A stretch of DNA of 64,000 nt, from assembly GCF_008974285.1 (NCBI RefSeq), contig NZ_BKZV01000002.1, forward strand, positions 462,613 through 526,612. Reading direction: 5' to 3'. How positions within the stretch are numbered: position 1 is the stretch's first letter; the number at the start of each line of letters is the position of its first letter. Shown here piece after piece: positions 1-8,524 of this stretch. Under the pieces are notes generated by a model that saw nothing but the letters and a program-made list of their open reading frames with translations, had not been told where the DNA came from and made no database searches. The position numbers were made by a program, and so were the translations under genes. Origin of the DNA: Thermogemmatispora aurantia. GTDB lineage: Bacteria > Chloroflexota > Ktedonobacteria > Ktedonobacterales > Ktedonobacteraceae.

Positions 1-1734
1 CTCGACATGCACCTCTTCCAGTCCCAGGCCGCGCTCCTCCAGCAGGCGAGGCCCACCGATCAGTATCTCTTGCCCTGCCAGCACAGCCTCCAGGCCGCGA
101 CCGGGCAAAGCCGTCAGTCGCTCCGGCCTGCGTTCCAAAGACAGGCCACGCTGACGCGCCGCCTCCACCACCGCGCGCGCGAGGGGATGCTCTGAGCCTT
201 GCTCGACCTCGGCGGCCAGACGCAACAACCCGGTCTCGTCCCACGGAGCCAGCGCCATCAGTCCAGTGAGCTGGGGCCTGCCACGCGTTAAGGTCCCTGT
301 CTTATCAAAGAGTACCGCCTGCACTGCCTGAATACGTTCCAGGCTCTCACCCCCCTTGATCAGAATACCCTGCTCGGCACCCATACCGGTGCCCACAATG
401 ATCGCCGTAGGCGTTGCCAGTCCCAAGGCACAGGGACAGGCTACCACCAGTACGGCCACCGCTGCAATTAAGGCTCTGATCCAGCCAGCAGCCCCCATGC
501 CACTCATGGCTCCCACCAAACCCCAACCGAGGAAAGTCAGCAGGGCCATCACCAGCACCGCCGGTACGAAAACGCCCGCCACCTGATCCGCCAGGCGCTG
601 CACCGGCGCCTTGCTGCCCTGGGCCTGCTCAACGAGACGAATGATATTGGCCAACAGGGTATCGGCCCCGACGCGCGTGGCCCGCATGGTCAGTAGCCCA
701 TCCTGATTCATGGTAGCCCCAATCAGTGGCTCGCCTTCCCCTTTCTCTACGGGCAGGCTCTCCCCAGTGACCATTGACTCATCGACCGTCGAGTGACCGG
801 CCACTACGAGACCATCAACGGGTATCTGCTCGCCGGGACGCACGATGAGCAGGTCACCCGGCTTGACCTCGGCAATCGGAAGCTCGCGTTCCTGACCCTC
901 GCGCAGCACATGAGCACTGCGCGGCTGCAAACCGACCAGGCGCCTGATGGCCTGCCCGGCCTCACCCTTGGCCCGCGCTTCCAGGTAGCGCCCCAGGTAG
1001 ATGAGCGTGATGATCAGGGCCGCGGTGTCGTAGAAAGTCGGCTCGTCAGCCAGCTGCGGCAAGATCGTAGCCAGCAAGCTTAGCAGATACGCCGCCGTCG
1101 AGCCAGCCGAGATGAGCGTGTCCATCGTGGCCACCCCGTGCCGCAGATTCTTGAGGGCGTTGCGGTGAAATTCCCAACCAACTACTGCCCAGATCGGCGT
1201 GGTCAGCAATAGTAGCAGGTAGTTCTCCCCAGGGAAACGGTCCATGAAGAACATGCTGAGCACAACGACGGGCAGCGAGAGCGCGATCGCCATCAGCAGG
1301 AGCCACAGTCGGCGCCGAGCCGCCCGCCGCTGAGCTTCAGCCAGGCCCGAGACCGCCGGCAGCTCCTGGTCCCCCTCACCCTGAACCAGGGAACTCGCTG
1401 TTCCAGGACGAGCATCCAGCCACTCTGCAGCCTCAGCTCCCCCCGCCGCCTGCGTCAGGAGCGGCAGCGCCTCATAGCCTAGCTGCTCCACCTTCTCCAC
1501 CATCAGCGTCGGGTTCACCAGCGCGGGATCATACACAACGGTGGCCTGCTCGGTGGCAAAGTTGACATTGGCCTCCTTGATGCCCGGCAGACGCTGCAAA
1601 CCACGCTCAATACGCCTGGCACAGGAAGCGCAACTCATGCCCTCTAGAGCGAGCGTGATCGAAGTCAGCGCTTCAGGCTCAGGTCGATCTATGGTACGCT
1701 GCTGTCCATCAGGACCAGACAGATGCGTTGTCAT
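1..1734 (-). CDS. copA: Copper-translocating P-type ATPase (CopA-like), C-terminus outside window
   Basis: This is a P1B-type ATPase that exports Cu(I) across the membrane with ATP. The start is ATG at 1734, and 578 codons are visible before the window edge cuts the C-terminal nucleotide-binding domain. One N-terminal heavy-metal-binding domain carries GMSCASC (Cys35 and Cys38). Membrane helices follow, then the actuator loop with TGES (around 760-780), the intramembrane CPC motif in [11 protein letters not shown] (around 425-450), the phosphorylation site DKTGT (around 295-310) and the HP motif in EHPLARA (around 190). CPC and the MxCxxC domain indicate Cu+ rather than Zn or Cd. The gene stands alone on the minus strand, with a strong promoter and a G/C palindrome in front of it. 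Family assignment is firm; the metal is inferred from motifs. Confidence 0.95.
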   Translation of the reverse strand, partial: MTTHLSGPDGQQRTIDRPEPEALTSITLALEGMSCASCARRIERGLQRLPGIKEANVNFATEQATVVYDPALVNPTLMVEKVEQLGYEALPLLTQAAGGAEAAEWLDARPGTASSLVQGEGDQELPAVSGLAEAQRRAARRRLWLLLMAIALSLPVVVLSMFFMDRFPGENYLLLLLTTPIWAVVGWEFHRNALKNLRHGVATMDTLISAGSTAAYLLSLLATILPQLADEPTFYDTAALIITLIYLGRYLEARAKGEAGQAIRRLVGLQPRSAHVLREGQERELPIAEVKPGDLLIVRPGEQIPVDGLVVAGHSTVDESMVTGESLPVEKGEGEPLIGATMNQDGLLTMRATRVGADTLLANIIRLVEQAQGSKAPVQRLADQVAGVFVPAVLVMALLTFLGWGLVGAMSGMGAAGWIRALIAAVAVLVVACPCALGLATPTAIIVGTGMGAEQGILIKGGESLERIQAVQAVLFDKTGTLTRGRPQLTGLMALAPWDETGLLRLAAEVEQGSEHPLARAVVEAARQRGLSLERRPERLTALPGRGLEAVLAGQEILIGGPRLLEERGLGLEEVHVE

Positions 1735-1770
1735 GCTACCTTACTCCTCTTGCTTGGCACCAACTAACCC

Positions 1771-1827
1771 ATACCCCCCCGGTGGGGGTCCAATAGAAAG
1801 GATAGCGCAAGAAGCAACGCTTGTCAA
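1771..1827 (-). promoter_or_regulatory. copA promoter with CsoR-like operator
   Basis: On the minus strand a consensus -35 TTGACA (1822-1827) and a -10 TATCCT (1799-1804) are separated by 17 bases. Just downstream of the -10, at 1771-1790, lies a GC-rich inverted repeat: ACCCCC and GGGGGT arms around a five-base centre. It resembles the operators of CsoR-family copper repressors, which have C-run/G-run half-sites. Position over the transcription start fits repression released by copper. No csoR gene is in view. Confidence 0.6.
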
Positions 1828-1875
1828 ATGGGCCGTATCCGTCCCACATCCATCAGGGCCACTCAGCCAGCTCTG

Positions 1876-1884
1876 TGCTATAAT
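1876..1884 (+). promoter_or_regulatory. Extended -10 promoter element
   Basis: TGCTATAAT is a perfect extended -10 about 50 bases before the ATG at 1934. No good -35 was seen. The same TGCTATAAT string recurs in front of the gene at 43671. Confidence 0.5.
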
Positions 1885-1933
1885 GAGAGAGCAATAAGCA
1901 AGCCCAGCGTATCCAAGCAAGAGAGAGAGGAGC

Positions 1934-2626
1934 ATGACCGCCCCCTCCCCTACACCCAGCCAGGCAAGGGCAGGGCGTCGGATTCTCCGACGCTTCCGTG
2001 GCCTGCAGGCCCATCTACAACCGGACGAAGAGCTACTAGGGAGTCGGCCTGTCATCTGGAGCAGCCAGCAGCATGGCAGGGTCGCCTGTGACGTCATCCT
2101 CACCAACAGGCGCCTGCTCGGCTATTATCAGGTCCGATTCCCACGCCCACGCCTTTTCCTGGAGGCTATTCCTCTTACGGAGATCACCGCCATCACGCTG
2201 CGCATGCCCCAGAGCAGGGTCCTTCTATACGAACTGCTGATCAGCTTTGGGGAAGGAAGCGTCTTGCTGCGTGCTCCGCAGCGCACGATCGATTATCTCT
2301 ATGACACCCTGCGCCATCTAAGCGAGGGGAGCCGTCAGGAGCCAGGCCCAATGGCGGCAGAGCAGGAGCCGTCGCCAACCCGTGCTGCCAGCAGCCAGCA
2401 AGAGCCTAGCTGTGGACAGTCTCCACACTTTGCCCGCCGGCAGCTTGCCGGCACCGCCGAGCGTTCGCCCACGGCCATTGCGGCGATCTTCGCCTGCGGC
2501 CTCATCCTTGAAATCATCGCCGTCTACCTCTGGCTAACCACCGGCAGTCTGGCCACCAGCCTGCCGCCCTTTGGTGCTGGTCTGCTGGCGGTGCTCACGG
2601 CCATCCTCGTCTATCGTCAGCGTTAA
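1934..2626 (+). CDS. PH-like domain membrane protein of unknown function
   Basis: A 230-residue protein not assigned to a named family. Residues about 20-130 look like a bacterial PH/GRAM-type domain: 'LQPDEELL', then beta-rich segments with 'VILTNRRLLGYY' and 'IPLTEITAITL', a pattern common in small membrane-tethered PH-like proteins. A Gln/Pro/Ser-rich linker (about 135-175) follows. The C-terminus holds two hydrophobic helices (about 180-227) and ends in a short basic tail. The start ATG at 1934 is preceded by a GAGAGGAG purine run. It is divergent from copA; a copper link is not implied. The fold call is moderate and the function is unknown. Confidence 0.65.
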   Translation: MTAPSPTPSQARAGRRILRRFRGLQAHLQPDEELLGSRPVIWSSQQHGRVACDVILTNRRLLGYYQVRFPRPRLFLEAIPLTEITAITLRMPQSRVLLYELLISFGEGSVLLRAPQRTIDYLYDTLRHLSEGSRQEPGPMAAEQEPSPTRAASSQQEPSCGQSPHFARRQLAGTAERSPTAIAAIFACGLILEIIAVYLWLTTGSLATSLPPFGAGLLAVLTAILVYRQR

Positions 2627-2985
2627 GGCTGGTCAGCGCGGGAGCGCTTCCTGCCTTTGCTCCCTTTGTTAGCTGGGAGAGCTTTGGCCGTTAGCTAGCA
2701 ACGTTGACACGTTCTTTTTGCGACAGGTACAATACAAAGGGCCTGGTAAATACAGCGATTGGCCTGCTCGTTCTATCCATAGCGAGAGAATCTGTGCAGA
2801 CGTAAGGCGCCCGGGGCAGTCCTCTCTTCTGACGAACGCAGACAGCACACGGCCCTTTTCCGACGGAGAATGGCAAAGAAGGCGCTGCCGTTCTTCTTTG
2901 CTGAGAAGGAGCCATTTACGCAGTTGTAGGCTGTCTTGTGTCTTGCGCCTTTGCTCGCACATAGGTAAGATGAGGCAACAACGCA
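2627..2985. other. Intergenic leader of the etf cluster
   Basis: No gene is supported here. The segment holds a good plus-strand promoter (2704-2733), so the etfB mRNA would have an untranslated leader of about 245 bases. Short open frames on both strands have no family resemblance or ribosome site. Confidence 0.5.
2704..2733 (+). promoter_or_regulatory. Sigma-70-type promoter of etfBA and the FeS oxidoreductase
   Basis: -35 TTGACA at 2704-2709 and -10 TACAAT at 2728-2733 with an 18-base spacer. Transcription would begin near 2740, upstream of etfB at 2986. Confidence 0.6.
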
Positions 2986-3771
2986 ATGAAGATCTTCGTC
3001 TGTGTAAAGCAGATTCCAGACCCCAACACCGTCGAAAGCAAGCTTGACCCTGCTACCAAACGACTGGTGCGCACCGGGGTCTCGCTGGTGCTTGACCCGG
3101 GAGACGAGACAACGATTGCAGCAGCAATCAAGCTGCGCGATAGTCTCGGCAACAGTGAGCTGACGGCGATCAGCATGGGTCCAGCCAGCGCCCAGGAGGC
3201 CCTGCGGCGCGCCCTGGCAATGGGCGTTGATCGCGCGATCCTCATCAGCGATTCGGCCCTGGCTGGCTCGGATGTGCTGGGCACGGCACGGACGCTGGCC
3301 GCTGCTCTTAAGCGCGAGAATCCCGATCTCATCTTCTGTTCGACCGAGAGCACCGATGGCTACACTGGCATGGTACCCGGGGCGATCGCCGAGTTTCTGG
3401 GTCTGCCCCAGCTCACCTTCGCACGCGAGATCAACGTCGAGGGAACCAAGGCCGTCATCAAGCGCGTCACGCAGACCGGCTACGAGGTGGTTGAGAGTCC
3501 TTTGCCGGCAGTAGTGACCATCGCCAGCGGCTCTTTTGAGGCGATCTATCCGACGATGAAGGGCATCATGAGCGCACGTAAGAAGCCCTTCAGCCAGCTG
3601 AGCCTGAGCGACCTCGGGCTGGACCCATCGCAGGTCGGAGAGGCCGGCGCACGCGAGCAGGTCCTCTCAATTGGCAAGGCTGAGGCCCGCGCCGCCGGGC
3701 AGATCATTAAGGACGAGGGCAACGCTGCCGAGATCATTGCCGACTTCTTGCAGCGTCACCAGTTGCTCTAG
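2986..3771 (+). CDS. etfB: Electron transfer flavoprotein beta subunit
   Basis: Small subunit (261 residues, the usual size) of the heterodimeric ETF, which accepts electrons from acyl-CoA dehydrogenases. It starts MKIFVCVKQIPDPNT, the typical EtfB opening, and carries the AMP-binding region and the family signature near residues 160-185 (VKRVTQTGYEVVESPLPAV), where the subunit contacts dehydrogenases. etfA follows after 14 bases with its own Shine-Dalgarno overlapping this gene's stop, so the two are surely co-transcribed. A membrane FeS oxidoreductase follows, which points to a quinone-linked ETF rather than a bifurcating one, although cofactors cannot be read from sequence alone. Confidence 0.96.
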   Translation: MKIFVCVKQIPDPNTVESKLDPATKRLVRTGVSLVLDPGDETTIAAAIKLRDSLGNSELTAISMGPASAQEALRRALAMGVDRAILISDSALAGSDVLGTARTLAAALKRENPDLIFCSTESTDGYTGMVPGAIAEFLGLPQLTFAREINVEGTKAVIKRVTQTGYEVVESPLPAVVTIASGSFEAIYPTMKGIMSARKKPFSQLSLSDLGLDPSQVGEAGAREQVLSIGKAEARAAGQIIKDEGNAAEIIADFLQRHQLL

Positions 3772-3785
3772 GAGGAGTGCAGGTT

Positions 3786-4757
3786 ATGGCAAAAACGATC
3801 TGGGTCCTGGTCGAAATTGAGGATGGCCGGCCAGCTCGCTCGTCTCTAGAGGTGCTGAGCAAGGCGGCCCATCTGGGTCGCGCCGAGGCCATTGTGCTCG
3901 GCTCCGCCGCCGCAACGGTGGCCCCCTCCCTGGGTGAGTTCGGCGCCGAAAAGGTCTATGTGCACGCCGATCCTACCTACGATACCTACCTGACGCTCCC
4001 CGCCGTCGATACCCTAAGTGACCTGCTGCAGCGGCAGCAGCCCGATCTTCTACTCTTCCCCACTACCTACGATGTCCGCGATATCGCCGCCCGCTTGAGT
4101 GCCCGCCATAATCTGGGCCTGATCACCGATGCCACCGACCTCCGTTACGAGGGCGAGCGCCTGGAGGTGACGGTCCCCTGGGGCGGTGAGAACGTAGTGG
4201 TTGCAACGCATCCTTACCAGGGAACGGGGATCGTGCTGGCACGACCGAAAGCTTTCTCGGTGGAGCGCTTCGAGGGCCGTCAGGCTGAGATTGAGCAGCT
4301 TTCGGTGACACTGCGGCCCGAGTCGCAGCAGATGAAGATTCTTGACCGCGTCGAGGTCCAGAGCGAAGGTCCCGCCCTGGAGGACGCCAGCATCATTGTG
4401 AGCGGAGGCCGCGGCTTGGGGAAGCCCGAGAATTACCACCTGGTCGAGGAGCTGGCGGCAGTGCTCGGCGGAGCGCCGGGCGCGACACGAGCTATCGTCG
4501 ATGCCGGCTGGCTTCCTTATAGCTATCAGATCGGCCAGACCGGCAAGACGGTCAAGCCAACCCTCTATATTGCTTGCGGCATCAGCGGCGCGATCCAGCA
4601 TCTGGCTGGCATGAAAGGCTCGAAGTATATCATCGCTATCAATAAAGATGAGCATGCGCCGATCTTTTCGGTAGCCGATTTGGGCATCGTCGGCGATGTG
4701 TTGACGGTCCTGCCCCAGCTGATCGAGGAAGTGAAGCGACGCAAAGCCCAGCTCTAG
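3786..4757 (+). CDS. etfA: Electron transfer flavoprotein alpha subunit
   Basis: Large FAD-binding subunit of ETF, 323 residues. The ATG at 3786 is preferred over an in-frame GTG at 3777 because GGAGGAG (3771-3777) sits eight bases before it. The N-terminal ETF fold (about 1-190) is followed by the C-terminal FAD domain with GGRGLG, the '[22 protein letters not shown]' stretch and '[12 protein letters not shown]', all hallmark EtfA motifs; the end has '[11 protein letters not shown]'-like residues ([12 protein letters not shown]). It forms a complex with the etfB product and sits 145 bases ahead of the FeS oxidoreductase. Very sure. Confidence 0.96.
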   Translation: MAKTIWVLVEIEDGRPARSSLEVLSKAAHLGRAEAIVLGSAAATVAPSLGEFGAEKVYVHADPTYDTYLTLPAVDTLSDLLQRQQPDLLLFPTTYDVRDIAARLSARHNLGLITDATDLRYEGERLEVTVPWGGENVVVATHPYQGTGIVLARPKAFSVERFEGRQAEIEQLSVTLRPESQQMKILDRVEVQSEGPALEDASIIVSGGRGLGKPENYHLVEELAAVLGGAPGATRAIVDAGWLPYSYQIGQTGKTVKPTLYIACGISGAIQHLAGMKGSKYIIAINKDEHAPIFSVADLGIVGDVLTVLPQLIEEVKRRKAQL

Positions 4758-4902
4758 CTGGCCCACGCTCGCTCGTTCTCGCTGACGCACAAGCAGGCAA
4801 GAAGCAGCATACTACTGCGGTGGGGCACGGCTGCCGCTGCGAAGTAGCAAGCAGGCAGATAGGCAGGGCGACGGGGCCCCGCCGCCTTTAAGGGAGGTTG
4901 TC

Positions 4903-7044
4903 ATGGCACCCCCTGCCATTTCTCCAACCGGTGGGTGGATCGGGACGACCATCTTCGTGGTGATTTTCCTGGCGGCGCTGACAGTCTTCGGCCTGCGCGT
5001 CGGACAGCTGGTAACGCTGCTGGCCAAGGCTCGCCGCGAGGATCGCACCGACCATCTGGAGGAGCGCATCGGCGATTTCCTGCTGGTGGTGCTCGGCCAG
5101 AGCGGCGTCTTGCGTGACCCGATCCCCGGCCTGGCACACTTTTTTACGTTCTGGGGCTTCATCATTATTCAGTTCGGGCTGCTGAATCTGATCCTGGGAG
5201 CCTTCAATGGCTCGCTTCCGCTGATCGGCCACGATCATACGTTCGCAGCCCTGCTCGATCTCTTTGTGCTTTTCGTGCTGGTCTCGCTGATTGTCTTCGC
5301 GGTCCGGCGCGGCATCGTGCGGCCCCGGCAGCTATCGAGCCGCCTGCATGGCCCGTGGGACGGCTTCATTATCTTGGGCCTCATTTTCCTGGTTCTGCTG
5401 ACCCTGGCCCTGGTTGAGACCTTCGGCTTCGCCGCCAGCCACGGCGAAGAGTGGTCGCTGCTCGGTTCCTGGTTCGGCCCCTCCTTCTATGGTCTGGGCA
5501 CGGCGACCAATGTGGCCCTCTACCGCGTCTTCTGGTGGGCCCATATTCTGACGGTGCTGAGCTTCCTGGTCTATCTACCAGGCTCGAAGCATCTGCACCT
5601 GATGGCTACTCCCTTCAATGTCTTCTTCCGTAATTACGGCCCCCGCGGCGCGCTGCCGCTGCTGGAGAATCTGGAGGAGCGCGAGGACTACGGCGTTTCC
5701 AAGGCAGAGCAGTTTACCTGGAAACAGCTGCTGGACGGCTACGCTTGCACGGAGTGCGGACGCTGCAATACGGTCTGCCCGGCGACCAATACCGGCAAGC
5801 CACTGCTGCCCAAGGAGATTATCCTGGGCGTCAAGGAGTCGCTGCTGGACCGCCGCCATGAGATTGTGGGCGAACCGAACCTCTTCCAGAAGCTGCCGCT
5901 GGCCGATGTGCGCAGCAACGGCCATGAGGAGATTCAGCCGCTCGTGGGCGGGGTGATCAGCAAAGAGGCTCTCTGGGCCTGTACAACCTGCGGCGCCTGC
6001 ATGGAGATCTGCCCGGTTTCAATTGAACATGTGCCCAAGATTGTTGATATGCGACGCTCCCTGGTCATGGAGGAGAGCGATTTCCCACCCGAGGTGACGT
6101 CGCTGTTCAACAATATTGAGCGCAATGGTAACCCGTGGGAGATCAGTAACGATCGCCGCGCGGAGTGGGCCGCCGGCCTGGGTGTGCCGCTGATGGCGGA
6201 AAACCCCGATGCCGAGGTGCTCTATTGGGTCGGCTGCATGGGGTCTTTCGATCAGCGTAACCGCAAGGTGGCCACAGCGCTGGTGAAGATTTTGAAGGCC
6301 GCCGGGGTCAATTTCGCCATCCTCGGCCCCGAGGAGTCCTGTACGGGCGACCCGGCTCGCCGTATCGGCAATGAGTACCTCTGGCAGATGATGGCTCAGC
6401 AGAATATCGAGGTGCTCAATAGCTACGGCTTTAATACGGCTCAGACAGAGACAGCGACTGCCCAGAATGGCCACGGCCACAACGGCCAGACCAGCCGCCC
6501 GCGTACAATCATTACGGCCTGCCCGCACTGCTTCAATACGATTAAAAATGAGTATCCGCAGCTCGGCGGCCACTATGAGGTGATCCACCACAGCGTTTTC
6601 ATCGACCGCTTGATCAGGGAGGGCCGCCTGCAGCTCCCCTCCGGCTTCGACCACCGTAAGCTGACTTACCACGACCCTTGCTACGTTGGCCGCTATAATG
6701 GGGTCTACGACGAGCCACGCCGGGTGTTGACAGTGCTCAATAGCAATGGGGTGACGGAGATGCGTCGCAACCGCAACAGGAGTTTCTGTTGCGGCGGCGG
6801 CGGCGGTCGCGCCTGGATGGAGGAGCGCATCGGCAAGCGGGTCAATCAGACACGCGTGAATGAGGCCCTGGAGACCGAGGCCGAAGTGCTGGCCGCCGCC
6901 TGCCCATTCTGCATCATGATGTTTGAGGATGGCGTGAAGGGCGTGGAGGCAGAGGAACGCCTCCAGGTCGAGGATATCGCCGAGATCGTGGCCCGCGCTC
7001 TGGAGGAGGCCGCTACCCCGAGCGCCTCCCGCGCCGGTCAGTAG
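4903..7044 (+). CDS. Membrane FeS oxidoreductase, EtfD/FadF-type (ETF:quinone oxidoreductase candidate)
   Basis: A 713-residue fusion. The N-terminal part (about 1-250) has five or six membrane helices like the cytochrome b-type subunit of nitrate/heterodisulfide reductases. Two 4Fe-4S motifs follow: CTECGRCNTVCP (about 280) and CTTCGACMEICP (about 362). Two CCG/HdrB-type cysteine-rich domains end the protein, with GCMGSFDQR, ESCTGDPARR, ACPHCFNT, DPCYVGRYNG, FCCGGGGGR and AACPFCIMM. This is the architecture of FadF and mycobacterial EtfD, which pass electrons from EtfBA to menaquinone. Its place behind etfBA supports that role. A short Gly/His/Gln-rich insert lies near residue 520. The start is ATG at 4903 after AGGGAGG. 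Family firm; electron acceptor inferred. Confidence 0.9.
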   Translation: MAPPAISPTGGWIGTTIFVVIFLAALTVFGLRVGQLVTLLAKARREDRTDHLEERIGDFLLVVLGQSGVLRDPIPGLAHFFTFWGFIIIQFGLLNLILGAFNGSLPLIGHDHTFAALLDLFVLFVLVSLIVFAVRRGIVRPRQLSSRLHGPWDGFIILGLIFLVLLTLALVETFGFAASHGEEWSLLGSWFGPSFYGLGTATNVALYRVFWWAHILTVLSFLVYLPGSKHLHLMATPFNVFFRNYGPRGALPLLENLEEREDYGVSKAEQFTWKQLLDGYACTECGRCNTVCPATNTGKPLLPKEIILGVKESLLDRRHEIVGEPNLFQKLPLADVRSNGHEEIQPLVGGVISKEALWACTTCGACMEICPVSIEHVPKIVDMRRSLVMEESDFPPEVTSLFNNIERNGNPWEISNDRRAEWAAGLGVPLMAENPDAEVLYWVGCMGSFDQRNRKVATALVKILKAAGVNFAILGPEESCTGDPARRIGNEYLWQMMAQQNIEVLNSYGFNTAQTETATAQNGHGHNGQTSRPRTIITACPHCFNTIKNEYPQLGGHYEVIHHSVFIDRLIREGRLQLPSGFDHRKLTYHDPCYVGRYNGVYDEPRRVLTVLNSNGVTEMRRNRNRSFCCGGGGGRAWMEERIGKRVNQTRVNEALETEAEVLAAACPFCIMMFEDGVKGVEAEERLQVEDIAEIVARALEEAATPSASRAGQ

Positions 7045-7085
7045 TTCTCGTTCCGACCCTGCCGGTCTCTCTCCTCCATTTGGAT

Positions 7086-7131
7086 GTGCCGCCTTCCTCC
7101 CCTGGCTTCATCGAGGGGAGGAAGGCGGCAC
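7086..7131 (+). terminator. Stem-loop after the FeS oxidoreductase gene
   Basis: A perfect 17-bp stem (7086-7102 with 7115-7131) and a 12-base loop lie 42 bases after the stop at 7044. There is no clean T-run after it, so it may be an mRNA-stabilising 3' hairpin rather than a classic intrinsic terminator. Confidence 0.55.
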
Positions 7132-7243
7132 CCTCTCGCTCTCTCTTGGTATCATCTTCCCGTAGAGCTAAAGGCACTGACCTGTTGGTCAGCAACGGCT
7201 TCGCCCCATCTCATGCAGGGGGAGGGGGAACGAACGGGTCAAT

Positions 7244-7277
7244 CCCGCTTTCCTGTCCTGCAGGACAGGAAAGCGGG
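7244..7277. repeat. 34-bp perfect palindrome
   Basis: Two 17-base arms (7244-7260 and 7261-7277) are exact reverse complements with no spacer, centred on CCTGCAGG. It lies alone in the spacer between the etf cluster and hsp20. With no loop it would form a cruciform or bind a dimeric protein rather than act as a normal terminator. Confidence 0.85.
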
Positions 7278-7326
7278 CTGCCGTCAACCAGCCCCAAAGC
7301 CCGGATCGATGAGGCTGTGGACAAGC

Positions 7327-7344
7327 CCCTGGCTTGAGCCAGGG
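7327..7344. repeat. Short near-perfect palindrome
   Basis: CCCTGGCT and AGCCAGGG arms separated by two bases. It sits between the 34-bp palindrome and the next terminator-like hairpin. Confidence 0.5.
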
Positions 7345-7366
7345 ATCATTGACTGTCTCTCCCCCA

Positions 7367-7397
7367 AAGCGCCCCGGTTGATTAGACCGGGGCGCTT
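7367..7397 (+). terminator. Terminator-like hairpin
   Basis: 12-bp GC-rich stem (7367-7378 with 7386-7397), seven-base loop, followed by a pyrimidine tract (CCTTTTCTCC). It would stop plus-strand transcription before the hsp20 promoter. Confidence 0.6.
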
Positions 7398-7421
7398 CCT
7401 TTTCTCCTCATAGCTAGAGAC

Positions 7422-7497
7422 GACTGTTAGAGTTGTGTTAGAAGACTGTCAGAAAACCGTTATATGACTTGACATTTTTTGTGAGATGAGTTATACT
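7422..7497 (+). promoter_or_regulatory. hsp20 promoter
   Basis: Consensus -35 TTGACA (7469-7474), 17-base spacer, -10 TATACT (7492-7497). Two direct repeats, GACTGTTAG (7422-7430) and GACTGTCAG (7444-7452), lie 22 bases apart just upstream and could bind a regulator. They match neither CIRCE nor the HAIR element. The predicted leader to the ATG at 7690 is about 185 bases. Confidence 0.65.
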
Positions 7498-7689
7498 ATG
7501 GCCGGACGAACGAAAGAGCGGGTGCCGGCTGACGCTGGAGGTGATTGCCGGGCAGTGAGCGGGCAGAGCTGGCGCCTGGCCGGCGCCGTCTGGCAGGTGA
7601 CGGTCGATGGGATGGTCGCGGTCAGGAAAGTTGCAGGTCTTCTTTTCAGCATGAGGAAGCGGATGCGGGTCAGTACGGAGGTGTAAGCG

Positions 7690-8178
7690 ATGGCAATGCT
7701 GCTGCCGTTTGATCCTTTCCGGGAGGCAATGAGCCTGCGGAAGGCAATTGACCAGCTCTTTGAGCAGAGTTTTGTGCGTACGGGTTGGTCACTGGCTGGT
7801 CGCCAGAGTCCAAGCGCACTGCTGGATGCTTACGAGACGGAGCAGGGTTATCGGGTACGCTTTCTGGTGCCTGGTGTGAAGCCAGAGGATCTGGATGTGA
7901 GCATTCAGCAGAATACGCTGACGCTCAAGGGCCAGTTGCCGGCCTTCGTTGGTTCCGATGAGCAGGTGCGCTGGCTGGCTCAGGAGATTACTCCTGGTCA
8001 CTTTGAGCGCAGCATCATCTTCCCCAAGCCCATCGATGCCGATCATGTGGAATGCACCTACGAGCACGGGGTGCTGACGCTCTGGTTGCCAATTAGAGAG
8101 GAGAGTCGTCCGAAGCACATCAGTGTGCGCAGCGGCTCTGGTCAGCCGCTGACGGTCGAGTCAAGCCTCGCCCGCTGA
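7690..8178 (+). CDS. Small heat shock protein, Hsp20/alpha-crystallin family
   Basis: ATP-independent holdase chaperone, 162 residues. The start at 7690 follows GGAGGTG at 7676-7682. The alpha-crystallin domain covers about 38-145: 'YETEQGYRVRFLVPGVKPEDLDVSI', 'TLTLKG', 'FERSIIFPKPIDADHVECTY' and the conserved 'GVLTLWLP' (usually GVLTVxxP). A short C-terminal HISV resembles the IxI/V motif used in oligomer assembly. It begins with MAMLLPFDPFREAMSLRKAIDQLFE, typical of bacterial Hsp20. A strong sigma-70 promoter and long leader precede it; a structured thermosensing leader is possible but unproven. Confidence 0.93.
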   Translation: MAMLLPFDPFREAMSLRKAIDQLFEQSFVRTGWSLAGRQSPSALLDAYETEQGYRVRFLVPGVKPEDLDVSIQQNTLTLKGQLPAFVGSDEQVRWLAQEITPGHFERSIIFPKPIDADHVECTYEHGVLTLWLPIREESRPKHISVRSGSGQPLTVESSLAR

Positions 8179-8524
8179 TCGCTCGTTCACTCACTAGCAG
8201 CGCTGAGTGCAGGGGCGACCTCCGCACACTGAGCACCGCCCCTGCACCCTCGCTGCCTGGCTTCAGATGCCACGCTTTCAACAGGGACAGCCCTTGCCTG
8301 ACGTGACGACTTCGGTCAGGCTGCTTGCCCTGTCCATCGTCTCTCATTGGCCTTTGCTCTCCAGCAGACTGGCCAGTTGCCGGCGCTCGGTAACCCCTGG
8401 CGCTCCGGCCTGTAGGTCGTGTCGCTCGGGGTCGGCTAAGCGGGAAGCAAACCGGCTCTCGCCAGACAGTCTGCCTGGTCTGATCTGACGTAATCTGGAC
8501 GTCTAAAGAAAGGAGGAGAGGACC
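8179..8524. other. Intergenic region between hsp20 and doxX
   Basis: No gene is supported. It contains an 11-bp stem-loop (8207-8217 with 8237-8247, 19-base loop) just after hsp20 and the strong AAAGGAGGAGAGG ribosome site of the next gene near its end. No clear promoter was seen. Confidence 0.5.
8207..8247 (+). terminator. Stem-loop after hsp20
   Basis: GTGCAGGGGCG pairs with CGCCCCTGCAC over a 19-base loop, 28 bases past the hsp20 stop. It lacks a T-run, so termination is uncertain. Confidence 0.4.

Noticed and set aside
4050..4790. 246-residue minus-strand frame opposite etfA
   Set aside because: Antisense shadow of a clear family gene in this GC-rich DNA.
7422..7452. CIRCE or HspR (HAIR) operator at hsp20
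   Set aside because: The repeats are direct, not inverted, and do not match TTAGCACTC or CTTGAGT-type half-sites.
7486..7686. 66-residue frame upstream of hsp20
   Set aside because: Its start lies upstream of the predicted transcription start and overlaps the -10; no ribosome site. Treated as leader.
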